NCBI GenBank assembly: GCA_002633005.1
Contig: NMRA01000026.1
Coordinates: 1,506,710-1,570,709 of the forward strand
Direction of reading: 5' to 3'
Origin: Phoronis australis
Taxonomy: Eukaryota; Phoronida; Phoronidae
Length of the DNA stretch: 64,000 nucleotides
A model generated the notes under the pieces. The model was not told where the DNA came from and did no database searches. It saw only the letters and a list, made by a program, of their open reading frames with translations. Positions 13,201 through 23,400 of this stretch are shown piece after piece. Each line of letters begins with the position of its first letter. Within the stretch, counting starts at the first letter, position 1. A program made the translations under genes and the position numbers.

Positions 13201-14383
13201 CAACAATAACATTCAATACACATGTACTCACAAAATGATTTTCTCCCTTTCAGTGCTTTGTTATAGATAATATACTTATTAAATAAGTCAGATAACCAAA
13301 ACTTTTGAACTTGGATGTAAGAAAACATGGATGGCTACTGTTGTTTCTTAACATGTTATCAAATAAATTGCACTGGTAATAAGATTGGATTGAAGGCTAA
13401 AGAATTTCAAGAAGGACAAAAATTATTTAAAGGCAAGTGTAAATTTGATAGGCTTTCAGGATATTTTCACCAAAAAGTTATAGCCAGGCATGCGTTCTGA
13501 AGACATAGTTTCTGGCGAGACACTGCCATGAATTGCAAGCTAAGCACACAATCAAACTACCTTCCTTAGCGAGACTCTTGTGTCTGCGAAACTATACCTA
13601 GCTCCCACTGAAACTCAATTATCAAGTTGCCTATGAACATTCTAGTTTTAGGTCGTCCTCTGGCTACTTTAATGTGAGATCAACTGAAATAAGTTACTTT
13701 ACTTACGAGTTTTTTTCAGAGGAGTTTTTCTCGGGGAACTGTCTTCTAATTCAAATACATATGTTTCAGGATCATGCCCTTCATCAATTATTGCCTGAAA
13801 ACAACAATCAACAGTTTGACCAACATTTTTAAATCAACCTAATTGAAATTTTTAATATTCTTTTTAATTGTTCAACATTAACAACATGTTCTTTTAATAT
13901 CGTGTGGCCTTTCAGGTAAACAATGGCGTGTAAGCAGGTGAATTGTGAACCCATAAAACCTGAATCAACCTTCCCTGAGGGTGTGGGATGACGTAGTCAC
14001 GTGACATTTGCATACTGCGTGCACCACGCTCAATCCTCATAAAAACCCAACCAATTTCAGGCTTATAGAACAAACAGATTTTGAAGCGATGTGATTTGTG
14101 CTTCCACAAGTAGAGTAGAGAAAAAATGGTCGAGCGAGCTTGAAAATATTCAGACTTCGGAAGGACCAAAGAAAAACATGGAAAAATCCGCCATTTTGGT
14201 ATTCGTGGAAATCTAAAGGACTAACAAAACATAAATGCAAGCATTTTACCAAATTACCTTTTGTAATCTTTCAGTCAAAACAGCCTTTACACCAGTCTTT
14301 TCAAGATTTCTTTTTTCTAATTCTTGCCGCAAATCTACGACTCGCAAATCTGCTAATTTCTTGGAAGCACCTTCGGACGCCAT
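935..14383 (-). CDS. SAFB: SAFB/SLTM-like scaffold attachment factor B, 20 exons
   Basis: Nuclear protein that binds scaffold/matrix-attached DNA and RNA and links chromatin, transcription and splicing (family knowledge). Exons in transcript order: 14383-14258, 13794-13707, 12924-12839, 12250-12181, 11492-10994, 10457-10411, 9701-9604, 9354-9205, 8373-8223, 7821-7633, 7142-6772, 6530-6364, 6062-5922, 5355-5212, 4927-4819, 4571-4480, 3008-2797, 2493-2428, 1773-1594, 1221-935. They sum to 3273 nt, giving 1090 aa plus stop, with phase kept at all 19 junctions and GT..AG borders. Order of parts: SAP domain (about residues 8-42), acidic region (about 47-290), RRM (about 313-388 with LWVSGL and CYGFVTM), K/E-rich block (about 420-625), R/E-rich helix (about 626-760), then R/G/S-rich tail ending GRRY. 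Human SAFB is 915 and SLTM 1034 aa, so the length is normal. Which of SAFB, SAFB2 or SLTM is closest cannot be settled by eye. Exon edges were set by phase and splice signals; small alternative exons may be missed. Confidence 0.93.
3642..4447. mobile_element. Harbinger-type non-autonomous element A (in SAFB-like intron 16)
   Basis: An 806-bp element with about 33-bp terminal inverted repeats beginning GGGCTGTTCCAG and flanked by the 3-bp direct repeat TAA at 3639-3641 and 4448-4450. A GGG start plus a TWA target duplication is the signature of PIF/Harbinger transposons. No transposase frame is visible. The right end stops about 30 bp from the donor of exon 16 (4480). It shares both ends and much of the interior with element B at 35623-36954. 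Confidence 0.8.
5212..7142 (-). CDS. SAFB: SAFB-like exons 11-14: K/E-rich block and R/E-rich helix
   Basis: Exon 11 (7142-6772, 371 nt) encodes a Lys/Glu-rich stretch with repeated EKK, EEKKDE and KKEGG words and ends KTFEQIK. Exons 12 (6530-6364), 13 (6062-5922) and 14 (5355-5212) continue with a long Arg/Glu-rich sequence ([41 protein letters not shown]), predicted to be a single charged helix as in SAFB and SLTM. Exon 14 then reads [12 protein letters not shown], matching the DPYW motif after this helix in vertebrate SAFB. The helix is associated in the family with protein contacts and nuclear retention. Confidence 0.88.
7151..7286. repeat. Tandem repeat, 4 x 34 bp, beside a 3' splice site
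   Basis: Four head-to-tail, nearly perfect copies of a 34-bp unit containing ATGATTAGACAGTCATTAC begin at 7151, 7185, 7219 and 7253. The array starts immediately upstream (in transcript sense) of the last 8 intron bases before SAFB-like exon 11 (7142). It therefore occupies the place of the branch point and polypyrimidine tract. No spacers are present, so this is a minisatellite and not a CRISPR array. Confidence 0.9.
9205..9701 (-). CDS. SAFB: SAFB-like exons 7-8: RNA recognition motif
   Basis: Exon 7 (9701-9604) and exon 8 (9354-9205), split by a 249-bp intron, together encode one RRM at about residues 313-388. The RNP2 strand reads [17 protein letters not shown] and the RNP1 strand [16 protein letters not shown]; the domain ends at [11 protein letters not shown]. 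These strings are nearly those of vertebrate SAFB/SLTM, which is the strongest evidence for family identity. The intron falls after HGK, inside the loop following helix 1. Phase is 0 at both the internal junction and the exit. Confidence 0.95.
10994..11492 (-). CDS. SAFB: SAFB-like exon 5: acidic, Ala/Gly/Thr-rich linker
   Basis: The largest coding exon (499 nt, about residues 124-289) encodes a low-complexity, acidic segment with runs such as [14 protein letters not shown] and [14 protein letters not shown], followed by an Ala/Gly/Thr/Lys-rich stretch. This matches the disordered acidic region between SAP and RRM in SAFB proteins. The acceptor is CTATAG|AACCCC and the donor AAAAG|GTTTGT. With exons 2-4 and 6 it forms the disordered N-terminal half. 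No catalytic motif is expected. Confidence 0.85.
14258..14383 (-). CDS. SAFB: SAFB-like exon 1: start codon and SAP domain
   Basis: The 126-nt first coding exon encodes 42 residues beginning [20 protein letters not shown]. It contains the SAP pattern of two helices, [18 protein letters not shown] and then [10 protein letters not shown], with the conserved Gly between them. SAP domains bind AT-rich scaffold-attachment DNA. The exon ends in phase 0 at AAG|GTAATT. The start is supported by the family's usual N-terminal SAP position. The 5' part of this exon is present a second time at 14804-14827 in the unmerged haplotype copy. Confidence 0.92.
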
Positions 14384-14440
14384 TTCACGCGGATGAGATG
14401 CAACTTTCCCGGATGTAATAAACCTCGTTGTGAAATCAAG
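14384..14440. promoter_or_regulatory. Bidirectional start region between SAFB-like and TEDC2-like genes
   Basis: Only 57 bp separate the SAFB-like start codon (14383, minus) from the TEDC2-like start codon (14441, plus). The interval holds no TATA box. In the plus direction it contains an in-frame upstream ATG at 14393 and an out-of-frame one at 14398 that opens a 6-codon frame. A CAAAATGGCGG word at 14563-14573, inside TEDC2 intron 1, resembles a YY1 site, common near start sites of TATA-less genes. Shared control and overlapping 5' ends are inferred. Confidence 0.65.
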
Positions 14441-14475
14441 ATGGAAGCGCCCACTTCAAAATTGTTTCTGGACAG
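14441..14475 (+). CDS. TEDC2: TEDC2-like exon 1 (start codon)
   Basis: A 35-nt first coding exon, [11 protein letters not shown] plus two bases of the next codon, with donor GACAG|GTAACA. It joins exon 2 (A|GCA...) to make [10 protein letters not shown], keeping an open helical frame. The context ATCAAGATGG is a good initiation site. The intron that follows is 8.6 kb long and filled with transposon copies. A second copy of this exon lies at 14885-14919 in the unmerged haplotype segment. Confidence 0.7.
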
Positions 14476-17400
14476 GTAACAAAACAGGGAGTATGACCAC
14501 AGGCACCCTCATCAACTGCTCGACGTTACTCTATAATTTATAGGTGGTATATAAGTGCGATCCAAAATGGCGGTTCTACGAGCAGGCGAGTTTGTGCTGA
14601 TCAAAGTTAGCGGAACAGTTAAAAACACTTCAAACCGGTAGGCGGTACTAGTACTGCTGTGTGTGAACTTGGAAATGGAATCTTGCTTAATCTCAAGATC
14701 GCGTAAGCGTGCAGTGGCGGATCTAGGATATCACAAGGGGGGGCCCAACATTTTGTCCGGCTGGAAGCATTTGCGCCAACTGAACCACGATTGTAGATGC
14801 GCNCTTGGAAGCACCTTCGGACGCCATTTCACGCGGATGAGATGCAACTTTCCCGGATGTAATAAACCTCGTTGTGAAATCAAGATGGAAGCGCCCACTT
14901 CAAAATTGTTTCTGGACAGGTAACAAAACAGGGAGTATGACCACAGGCACCCTCATCAACTGCTCGACGTTACTCTATAATTTATAGGTGGTATATAAGT
15001 GCGATCCAAAATGGCGGTTCTACGAGCAGGCGAGTTTGTGCTGATCAAAGTTAGCGGAACAGTTAAAAACACTTCAAACCGGTAGGCGGTACTAGTACTG
15101 CTGTGCGTGAACTTGGAAATGGAATCTTGCTTAATCTCAAGATCGCGTAAGCGTGAACTTGGAATTGAACATATATTTGGGCAATCAGGTGAAGTTTTTT
15201 ATTCAGTGTAAAGAATTTTTGTAATTATTGGCCTTATAATCACTCACTTTCTCCTTTACTGTAACTTGTGTCAAAGAATCGCAGGAAATTGTGATTGATT
15301 AAAACAATTATTGTTTAGTGAATAAGATCGCCAATAGCTGAAAAAAGAATAGTTGAATTTTACAATATTTTGATAACATATAATTTGGTTTAGTGCAGTG
15401 CAAATTTTTATCCACATGAACATGATTATTTGAGTGAACTTGTCAAGTTTCCTCATGTATTCCAAGTCCACGCAACACTCACTTCCGCTTAATCTTGAGG
15501 TTAAGCAGGATTCCAAGTTCACGCACAGCAGTACCATCAGAGGTCCTAAAGTCGTGAGTGCCCTGAAGTTGTGAACGATTTTATTTCCGCTTCTGCGCGT
15601 TCCCGCGACATCTACCGCTGAAGTTTCCAGTGTTCGTTTGCTCACGAACGTAAAACGAATACCCAGACGTGTTGATATTCACAATATGCTAATAAACAGT
15701 GAGTGGGTGGCTTCTTTGTCAAATGTATCTTAAAACAGCATATTTTACTTATCCGCTTTTTTGTGCATTTTCAGAATATATTTTCGAAACTAAACATGGT
15801 TCTGATTTGCTATAACACGCGCTCCAGGGTTGGCTTGAACATAGCCTTGGTACAAAGCTGTATACTAAATATACAGCGTTGCACCGATGTGGGTAAAAAA
15901 GCGGTAAGATAAAATCTGACAAAATTAGTGTCATTAAAAACTACAGTCTTCCTTGAGTAAACTAAATTATTTAACGGTGTTGAAAAAAATTGCATTCTAC
16001 TGTTATTCTGCTGCTAAAGTTGTGGAGCGATCTTCTATGTTGGCTTTCAGTGCTATGAAATATTGTGTCACCTATTGGCCAGTTTCCTTTTTCGCCGATT
16101 CTTCAGTCAACTGTTGTTCTTTCACGAGGTTGTGTACACTTCACAAACCTATTATTGAAACTGGTTTCAATTCATTTTAAAGGAGAATGCCACCCAAAAA
16201 ACAACCTATTTTGAAACGATTTAGATCGAGTAGTTCTACTCGATAACGGCACGTTCGGTTGCGTTACCTGACACCTGACGGCAGACGGAGGTGTTGAAAT
16301 TATCCAATGACGTAATTGGTTTCACACGCAGTCTGTTCAGCAGTTCACAACACGGGTTAGTGGTGTCAGCTTATGGCTTGAATCAACGTTTAACACCAAT
16401 AAATTATCAAACTTCGTTGTAAACCCTTAAAAATAAACTGAGTTCGTATAAAAATGTGTTATTTTATTTCGCTGTTACGGATTTACTGGTATTTGTTCAT
16501 ATTCACGACTTTATGTTTAATAAATTATAATATCCAACCAAATATTTTAGGTATCTATGTTTAATGTTCGACGTTTGCAGTTGGCGGATTTTAGGGGGAT
16601 CCAAGGAGGCCATGCCCCCCTCCCCCTAAAATTCTTCTTGATTCCATTTTGCAGTTCGGGGGTGCGAATGTCTGACAGACAAAATCCTGACTAATACTCT
16701 GCCCTGTCCCCCCAACTCAAAATCTTGGATCTGCCCCTGGTTTGTGTAGTGAAGACACAAACATTACCAGGATTGAAAAAGGAAGGTTATTTTTTACAAT
16801 GTGCTTCAAATTCCTCAGCTCACTCATCGGTTAAAAGCTTCCACTGCTGCAGGCAACCCGTACGTAGCCCCTCAGTTGGGCATTTGACCTCAGGGCGATG
16901 TAATTGCTTACCACCGCTGATGTTGTATCAATTGAAAACAACATGCGACTCATGTGATTGGTTTAAAATTTCATACCATTCATTTGGCAGGGGTCCGAAG
17001 CAGAGCAGGCTTTGTATTCAGGTTGGTTAACCCTGCAGTGCTGACTTATAATAAATTTAAACAGCATGTTCGTTTTGTCAAGTAAAAACAGGAGTGATGA
17101 ACATATGCATGTTTACTTTTTTTCAAGAGCTCGTGTTCTAATATTTATGTCATGAATTCTCATGAAGTTAATTAAGTGCAAATTTCATCATTTCGTATTA
17201 CGTACAACTATACCAACAAAACAGTTTATGTTATATAACAATTCCGGACATCTTGTGTTGTTGTTTACTATGCCACTGACCAGTTCCCACTCATATGAAA
17301 CCCTATATGCCAAACAGCTGTCCAGACTTCATTCATGTTTATGAGTTGGATGAAATCACCGGAACTCTCAATATTGTTGTTGTTTTGCACTCAAAACCCA

Positions 17401-20400
17401 CACATATTTCTATTCACTATATATATTGTAGCTAGAGTTAATAAACTTTGTGTGTCATTAGAAACTCAACGACTGTGTTAGTCTTTATGCTGCTCTCCAT
17501 CGACTTGCTGTTGCTACCTTGTTAGCCAACTATCTACCGTTCAACCAAGAACCGGGTAACACAACTATATTACCACGACCTATCCCCACATTAGTGGAAT
17601 CCGAGTCTCCACATTGCTGATTTCTCCACAATTTACTTTTGTGATTGTTTGATCAGTTATTTGACAGTGAAACAAGATGGCGATCATTTATTGATGGCGG
17701 AGCTGAACGTACAAACGTACAAATAAATGAATGCGCTCATAGGAGCAACACTGGCGAAATTGACTGAAAAGACGACAATGGAGATGATGGTGGTGGTGGT
17801 GGTGGTGGTGGTGGTGATAGTGTCGATGATGAACGTGATGATATGACGAATGAAGATGACACAAATGAGTAGGTAAACCAACAAAAGTGCATAAAAAATA
17901 TGTAAACAAAGGAATAGCGTCATCAGACAATTCTTAATGATTACAAAATGAGACGTCATAGCGCAAAATGGATATCAAACATCTTCTGAAAGTCTGTTCG
18001 AAACTCTATCTAACAGCTAATTCACAAAATTCGAAAATTATTGAAATTTTGCATTTATTTTTAAATTGAAAGGCAAATTACTCAAAAACGGTAAGTCTGA
18101 TAAAAAATGTTGCAGATCATTTGAAAGAGTATAGCTTAGAGAATCCACATGCAAATATTCATGTCATTTCCTTTTCCTGTTCAAAATAGCTCATTAGCAT
18201 GATTGAAAATTGATGAAAATGCATCAGATCCACCATTTTGAAAATAACAATGGATAATAGCTAGCTAGAGGAAACTAGCACATAAATAAATTTAGTGCCT
18301 TCTACAGGACAAACGTTTCCGTCCCGAAATCGAGGTGCCCATATGCAATGGGCAATATTTCCACCATCTTTGATCGGAAGTAAATTATTACCAGCACATC
18401 TGTAGTACACGTCTGTTACAATAATCGTACTGATTTTCAGTCTTGTACGTCAAAAATCGCGGGCTTTATGTGCGATTGAATCTGGATTTGAAAACAAAAT
18501 GTCTGCCACGTTCGCCATCTTGAATCCGATCATGATGAAAAATATTAGGCTTCTAGCTATTCCAGAAGTAGAGGTTGTGTGTAAATTTCATGCGAATCAG
18601 ACCAAAGATGCTACTTATAGAGTGCAAACAAATAAACAAAAATTAGTGCCAGAGCAACACACTTGGCGAAATAATTTCACCAAGTAATGACACAACAGTG
18701 TATCCGAATGTCCCACCTCTGCTATGCTGTTCATTGGGCATTTGTGGATCTCTGTTGTTTACCTTCTATTTATTATAGTGCCATGACAAGCAGCTGATTG
18801 AAGGTGCCTGTGGTATGAGCTAACCTTGAATATTTCATGATAATCGTCTTTAAAGTGATATGATGTGATGCAAGTGAAATTCTGGTAATTGTGGGTTGAC
18901 AATCATATTGGTAATTATCAATTTTTTGGTACATGCAAGTTTTGCCATGGCCAGCACCGTCGCCTGTGCCGTGGTCTGGCGTGGTTGAACACAGGCTATT
19001 GCTGGTATCATGCTAAATATGTTTTCCTGGTAAATAAGTTTTCTGACTTCTGTCACTCATTCAAGGATATGTGAAGAATATTTCATTTGATTAAGTCAAA
19101 ATTTGCCCGTTTTGTAATCAGTAAACATCAACATCATTCATCCTTGACCTTGTCTTGTGTTGTCCTATGATTCATCTGTGTGATTGTTGTATGTCCCATG
19201 TATAAGGTCATCAGAAGACTGCGAATTTGTCCTGTCAAGTCTACTTTTGCTGAAGCTGGTCTGGTTGACTATCAGCCGTGCTCCATGAATACTTAACTAT
19301 TGTCCACAAATATGCTATGCATCAAATTATTTCTGCATCTGTACATTCACCTATTTCCTCGTCCCATTATTTATTTGGTAATTGAAATTGTCTTATTGTA
19401 TCGTTACCGTATATTGCTGGTCTCCCCCCAAGCAGGACTATATGATAGTTCCTGTTTCAAATAAGTTTTAGGTTTTTCATATGACTCGATGTAATCTTGA
19501 CTAAGACCCGTTTTGTCCAGCCCTCCTCAGGGGGTCTTATGTGTCATTGTAGTATTTTCAGTGGCGTATCTACGTTTTCAGCAAGGGGGGTTTAGGATTC
19601 CCGCCAAGGTCGAATCCTAGGCGCGTGGCGCCGAGCGGGGGGGTTTCCCCTCCCGTGTAAGATATTTTTTTGTTTTTGTAGCCAAATAGTGAAATTTCCA
19701 TGCATCCTGGTAAGTTTCTGGCACTTAACATGTCTCTGGAGTTTTTCTTAAGATAATTAAAAACCCTTCTCGATTTCGTCACATGAACTTGGCACATAAG
19801 TTTCGTGAAACCATATTGTGCACATCTGGGTATGAGTCACGCCACCAGCAAAAATTTTTGTTGGAACATCTGCTTACACACACCTTTTTTAGCATACGAA
19901 AAGTCGTATACGAAAAAGTGTGGTGTGTATACAGGGGTTTAGACAATTTCCAAATATTCAAGAGCATAATTAAGGAGCACCGACGGGGCGTAAAAACTTG
20001 AATATCAGATGATCGCGTAACAGCAGCCTCAAGTTGTTTAAGAACGAAGACCTGTACTGTTAGTCCGGAAATAAACATGTGTTCTGTCTCGTTACGAGAA
20101 AAACTGGCGAACGATGGTGCTCTCAACTCATAGTCTATTATTAAAAGCGACAATAAATAATTAGGTATCACTTTATTAAGCTGAATCACGTTGACAACAA
20201 TTGAAAAACGTCAAATCTATCAGGAAACAAATCATCTGAAAACAGTTTCACGAAACCAAAACATCCTGTGCACAGTGGTGAAAAGATACACTGGACTAGT
20301 TTGCAGAGGGACCAGATGTACACTGAGAGTACACAAAAAGCTGACCTGGTCCGTCACGAGACCAAGAGTACACCTGTGCTTATTATCCCTATAAAAATAG

Positions 20401-23400
20401 TCGATCTGTCGCGGGACCAAACAGTACTGGCTGAGATAAATAGTTTTACAAAGCACACTTTGGTAAAAAAAATCACAAGACTAGTTCGCCGAGGGACCAG
20501 AAGTACACTGAAACTCAACATCTACACAAATCAAGCTGGCCTGGTCCGTCGCGAGACCTAAAGTGTACTATGCAAAAAATTTTGAAATGAAAACTTCTCT
20601 CTAAGATTTTAATCCCCAGTGGTTACTCATACGTTAGTCCTATCCTTCTGTTGTCTAGACTGCCGAGGAATTTGTATATCGGATCCAATGATTTGCTCGT
20701 CTTGGAACCATTCTACCCAGATATCTTCGATGTTTGTTCCCAACGCTTGCACTTCGTCAACTGCTGTGTCAATGAGCTTGTAAGCCTCTACAATGTCAGC
20801 ATCTCGTTTCGCAGCTCAGTTGACACTAAGACCCTTGAGGTTGCCAAGTCCATTCAAAAGACTTACATGCGCAACTAAATTTGATCCGTTCATCATGGAC
20901 TACTTCAAACCTTGACGAAGCATCCCAGGACCTATTTGCATCTCTTGCAATTTTCGAAATAAACGTCCCAATGTCTGAACGCTTGAAACCCGAAGTACTA
21001 ATATCAAATAAATGCCCATGGGCATGAGCGTTTCATCGGGTGAGCCTTTCTGCGGAAATTCCCAGTATAGAAGACGGCAGTGTGCTTATTGCAGGTAGAC
21101 AGACGGTAGGTGTTGAGGTCGGAACTAGGGCTCCTTAGGAGGCCTATTGAACATCGCACGAGTCCCGCAAGACTTTGTTGTGAAAGAACAGCCTCCCCGC
21201 AATTTCTGGTACTGCACACTTTTCGCGAATGCGGTCACATTCTCAATGTGGGTGCCCCCTTGGTCATTCCTTGTATAGACATAACTTGTTATAGAGTGTG
21301 TCTTCAAACGGACTCGCGACCAGACCACGGCGCCCGCCACAATAGCAATTCTTCGGAAAAAGATTTTTTTTCAAAAATATTACATGTACATGTACACAAT
21401 ATTACATCTACACTGTATGATATTGCGCAAGACAACTTTTGATACATCAGTTACAAACGTGTGGAGTGTAATAGAATGACACGGCATGACAGATGAGGTA
21501 AAAACGTTGCACGTCAATTCGCCTGAATATCAGGGTTGCAGCACCGCAGTATTTCCCCTAATCAAATCAAAACATATCTTAGAGTAAAGAAGCTAGTTAC
21601 TTAAAGAAATCAGCTATAGAACTGCTCTTTCAGCGGTGAATTCATCTAAAATGCTTGGCTACTTCAGAAGTGCCAACGGAAGCGCGCGCACAATAAATAC
21701 CCGCGCGTTTTGCCGATGAGCCACGAAGACTCGGCAATTCACAATGCAAAAAACTATATTTTCAGAGTGAACCCCCCCTCTCAATTTTTTCCAAGTTGGT
21801 TTACTTGGGGTTTACACACGCTGGCGGTGCCGTTTTTGTTTTGCTGGAGACGCTTCTGTTTTTTTTTAAATTTTTGGGTCCTGGCACGAGGGGGGGGGGT
21901 TTAAACCCCCTGAACCTCCCCCCCCCGTAGATCCGCCACTGATTTTAGCATGTTTAGAGAGACCCTCTGGCGACTATTTTTACCACCAGGTGGCTTCCCT
22001 AACATTTCTAGGGTTGCGACATTCCGAACTCTTTTTATTGGTTGGAATCTGGATGAAAGGTTGTTTTATGTTCGTCTTCCAATGGGAACTATAAAGTCTA
22101 AGCTAGGGAAAAGTAAACATGTTTATCGTATCTGCTTGCAACATGTATCAGACCATCTGCATGGTGACTGGGTGAGTGGCTAAGTATATCCATGCACAAG
22201 CTGTACTATTAATAAAAAATGTTATGATTTTTTATTCTTCCCACTAGTTATTTACTTAATTATTGGCACCATAAGCTATAAATATTAGAATTGTGGAAAA
22301 TGGATGAATCACCACCAAAATCACCACATAATGTCTGGGTTGTGATTAAAAATTTAATTTTTTTAATCTCTTTGGTTTATTTAGGTCGCTTAACTAGGTC
22401 TAAGACAGAAAGTACACAGCCACCAAAATTCTTTTTATGATTAGGGTAACAATCAGTTGCTTTAGATCTTTCATATTTGGTGCAAAGATAAGGTTTTTTT
22501 AAATTTATTCCTTAAAAATCTTACCAAAAATGTGCAAAGGCATTCAGAATTGGCCTGATACTGGATTGGTGCTTTGGCTGTATTGTAATATCCAATTTAT
22601 ATGTAATTTAACAGTATACGAAGCGGACTAAAATTTGCTTGTGATAAATTAACTTGAACTGCATGTATGTCGCATTTTCTCCTGAAGATGGGTGGGTCAG
22701 CTCGTCACTCACCGGTGCTAATAGTTTTCTCTGCAGTGATATAGTGAAGACTCTACGTTTACTAGTCTAATTAAACGAAACTTTCCACACAATGTCTATC
22801 CTGATGATCCAGACAGTGCTGCGAAGCTTTGACTTGTGAACCCAGTATCTACTGTCTTACTCATTGGCTGATTCAATAACTACAGCTGCTATAGCGTCTC
22901 TACAGATAAATTACTATATTAACTGACCCTGTAATCACAAACCTCAGTAGGGCTGAATATTGTCTCTTGCGATCCAGTGATGAAGCCCATTTCATTTTGT
23001 CACTCCTGTATTACGAAATGGCTATTAAAAGACATGGGTGAAACTTAGTGCTTATTATGTCTATTGCAGAGCAATAAATCAGCTATTGATGCTGTATGAT
23101 GTCTGTGACCAAAAGAAAAGACAATGTGAACAGGTGTGCCAAGACTGCAGAAGGCTGATGAAACCTTGGTGAGCTACTGACAACTACAGATTTTACTTTA
23201 TTTTACATACCTTAAAGTAGAATGCCACCAGATTTATTTCATATTTTTACCATCTTAATCGGTCTATATCTACATCACCTCGTATTCTGTCAATCTCACC
23301 TCCCCGAAAGGTGTCGCGCTAACCTCTGAGGAAGGTGAGTACACGATGCAGCGATGTCAGTGGTTCTTCTGCAGAGTGTGTAGGCTACGGTACGTTCAAA

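Larger units (their letters stand above)
14360..14711. repeat. Haplotype copy 1 of the SAFB/TEDC2 start region
   Basis: This 352-bp segment recurs almost without change at 14804-15155, offset 444. It holds the 5' end of SAFB-like exon 1 and all of TEDC2-like exon 1. The second copy begins right after a single N at 14803, the pattern left when two allelic contig ends are joined without merging. The copy kept as functional here is the one continuous with SAFB exon 1. Confidence 0.85.
19559..21941. mobile_element. Decayed hAT-like transposon with 5-bp target duplication
   Basis: A 2383-bp element whose ends are inverted copies (CAGTGGCGTATCTACG left, CAGTGGCGGATCTACGG when the right end is reversed). 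The direct repeat ATTTT lies immediately outside each end (19554-19558, 21942-21946). Inside, 20650-20860 encodes a dead hAT/ZMYM-like transposase piece on the minus strand. The right 610 bp recur at 47431-47997. Classical hAT elements duplicate 8 bp, so the 5-bp repeat is notable. It lies in TEDC2-like intron 1. Confidence 0.7.

Noticed and set aside
17688-17930. Minus-strand frames rich in His or Thr
   Set aside because: Produced entirely by the (TGG)n microsatellite; no splice context or conserved content.
20650-20878. 75-aa plus-strand frame in the hAT-like element
   Set aside because: The meaningful translation is on the minus strand (transposase relic); the plus frame is its shadow.
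21951-22171. Extra TEDC2-like exon
   Set aside because: Length and exit phase would break the frame into exon 2, and it has no similarity to TEDC2.
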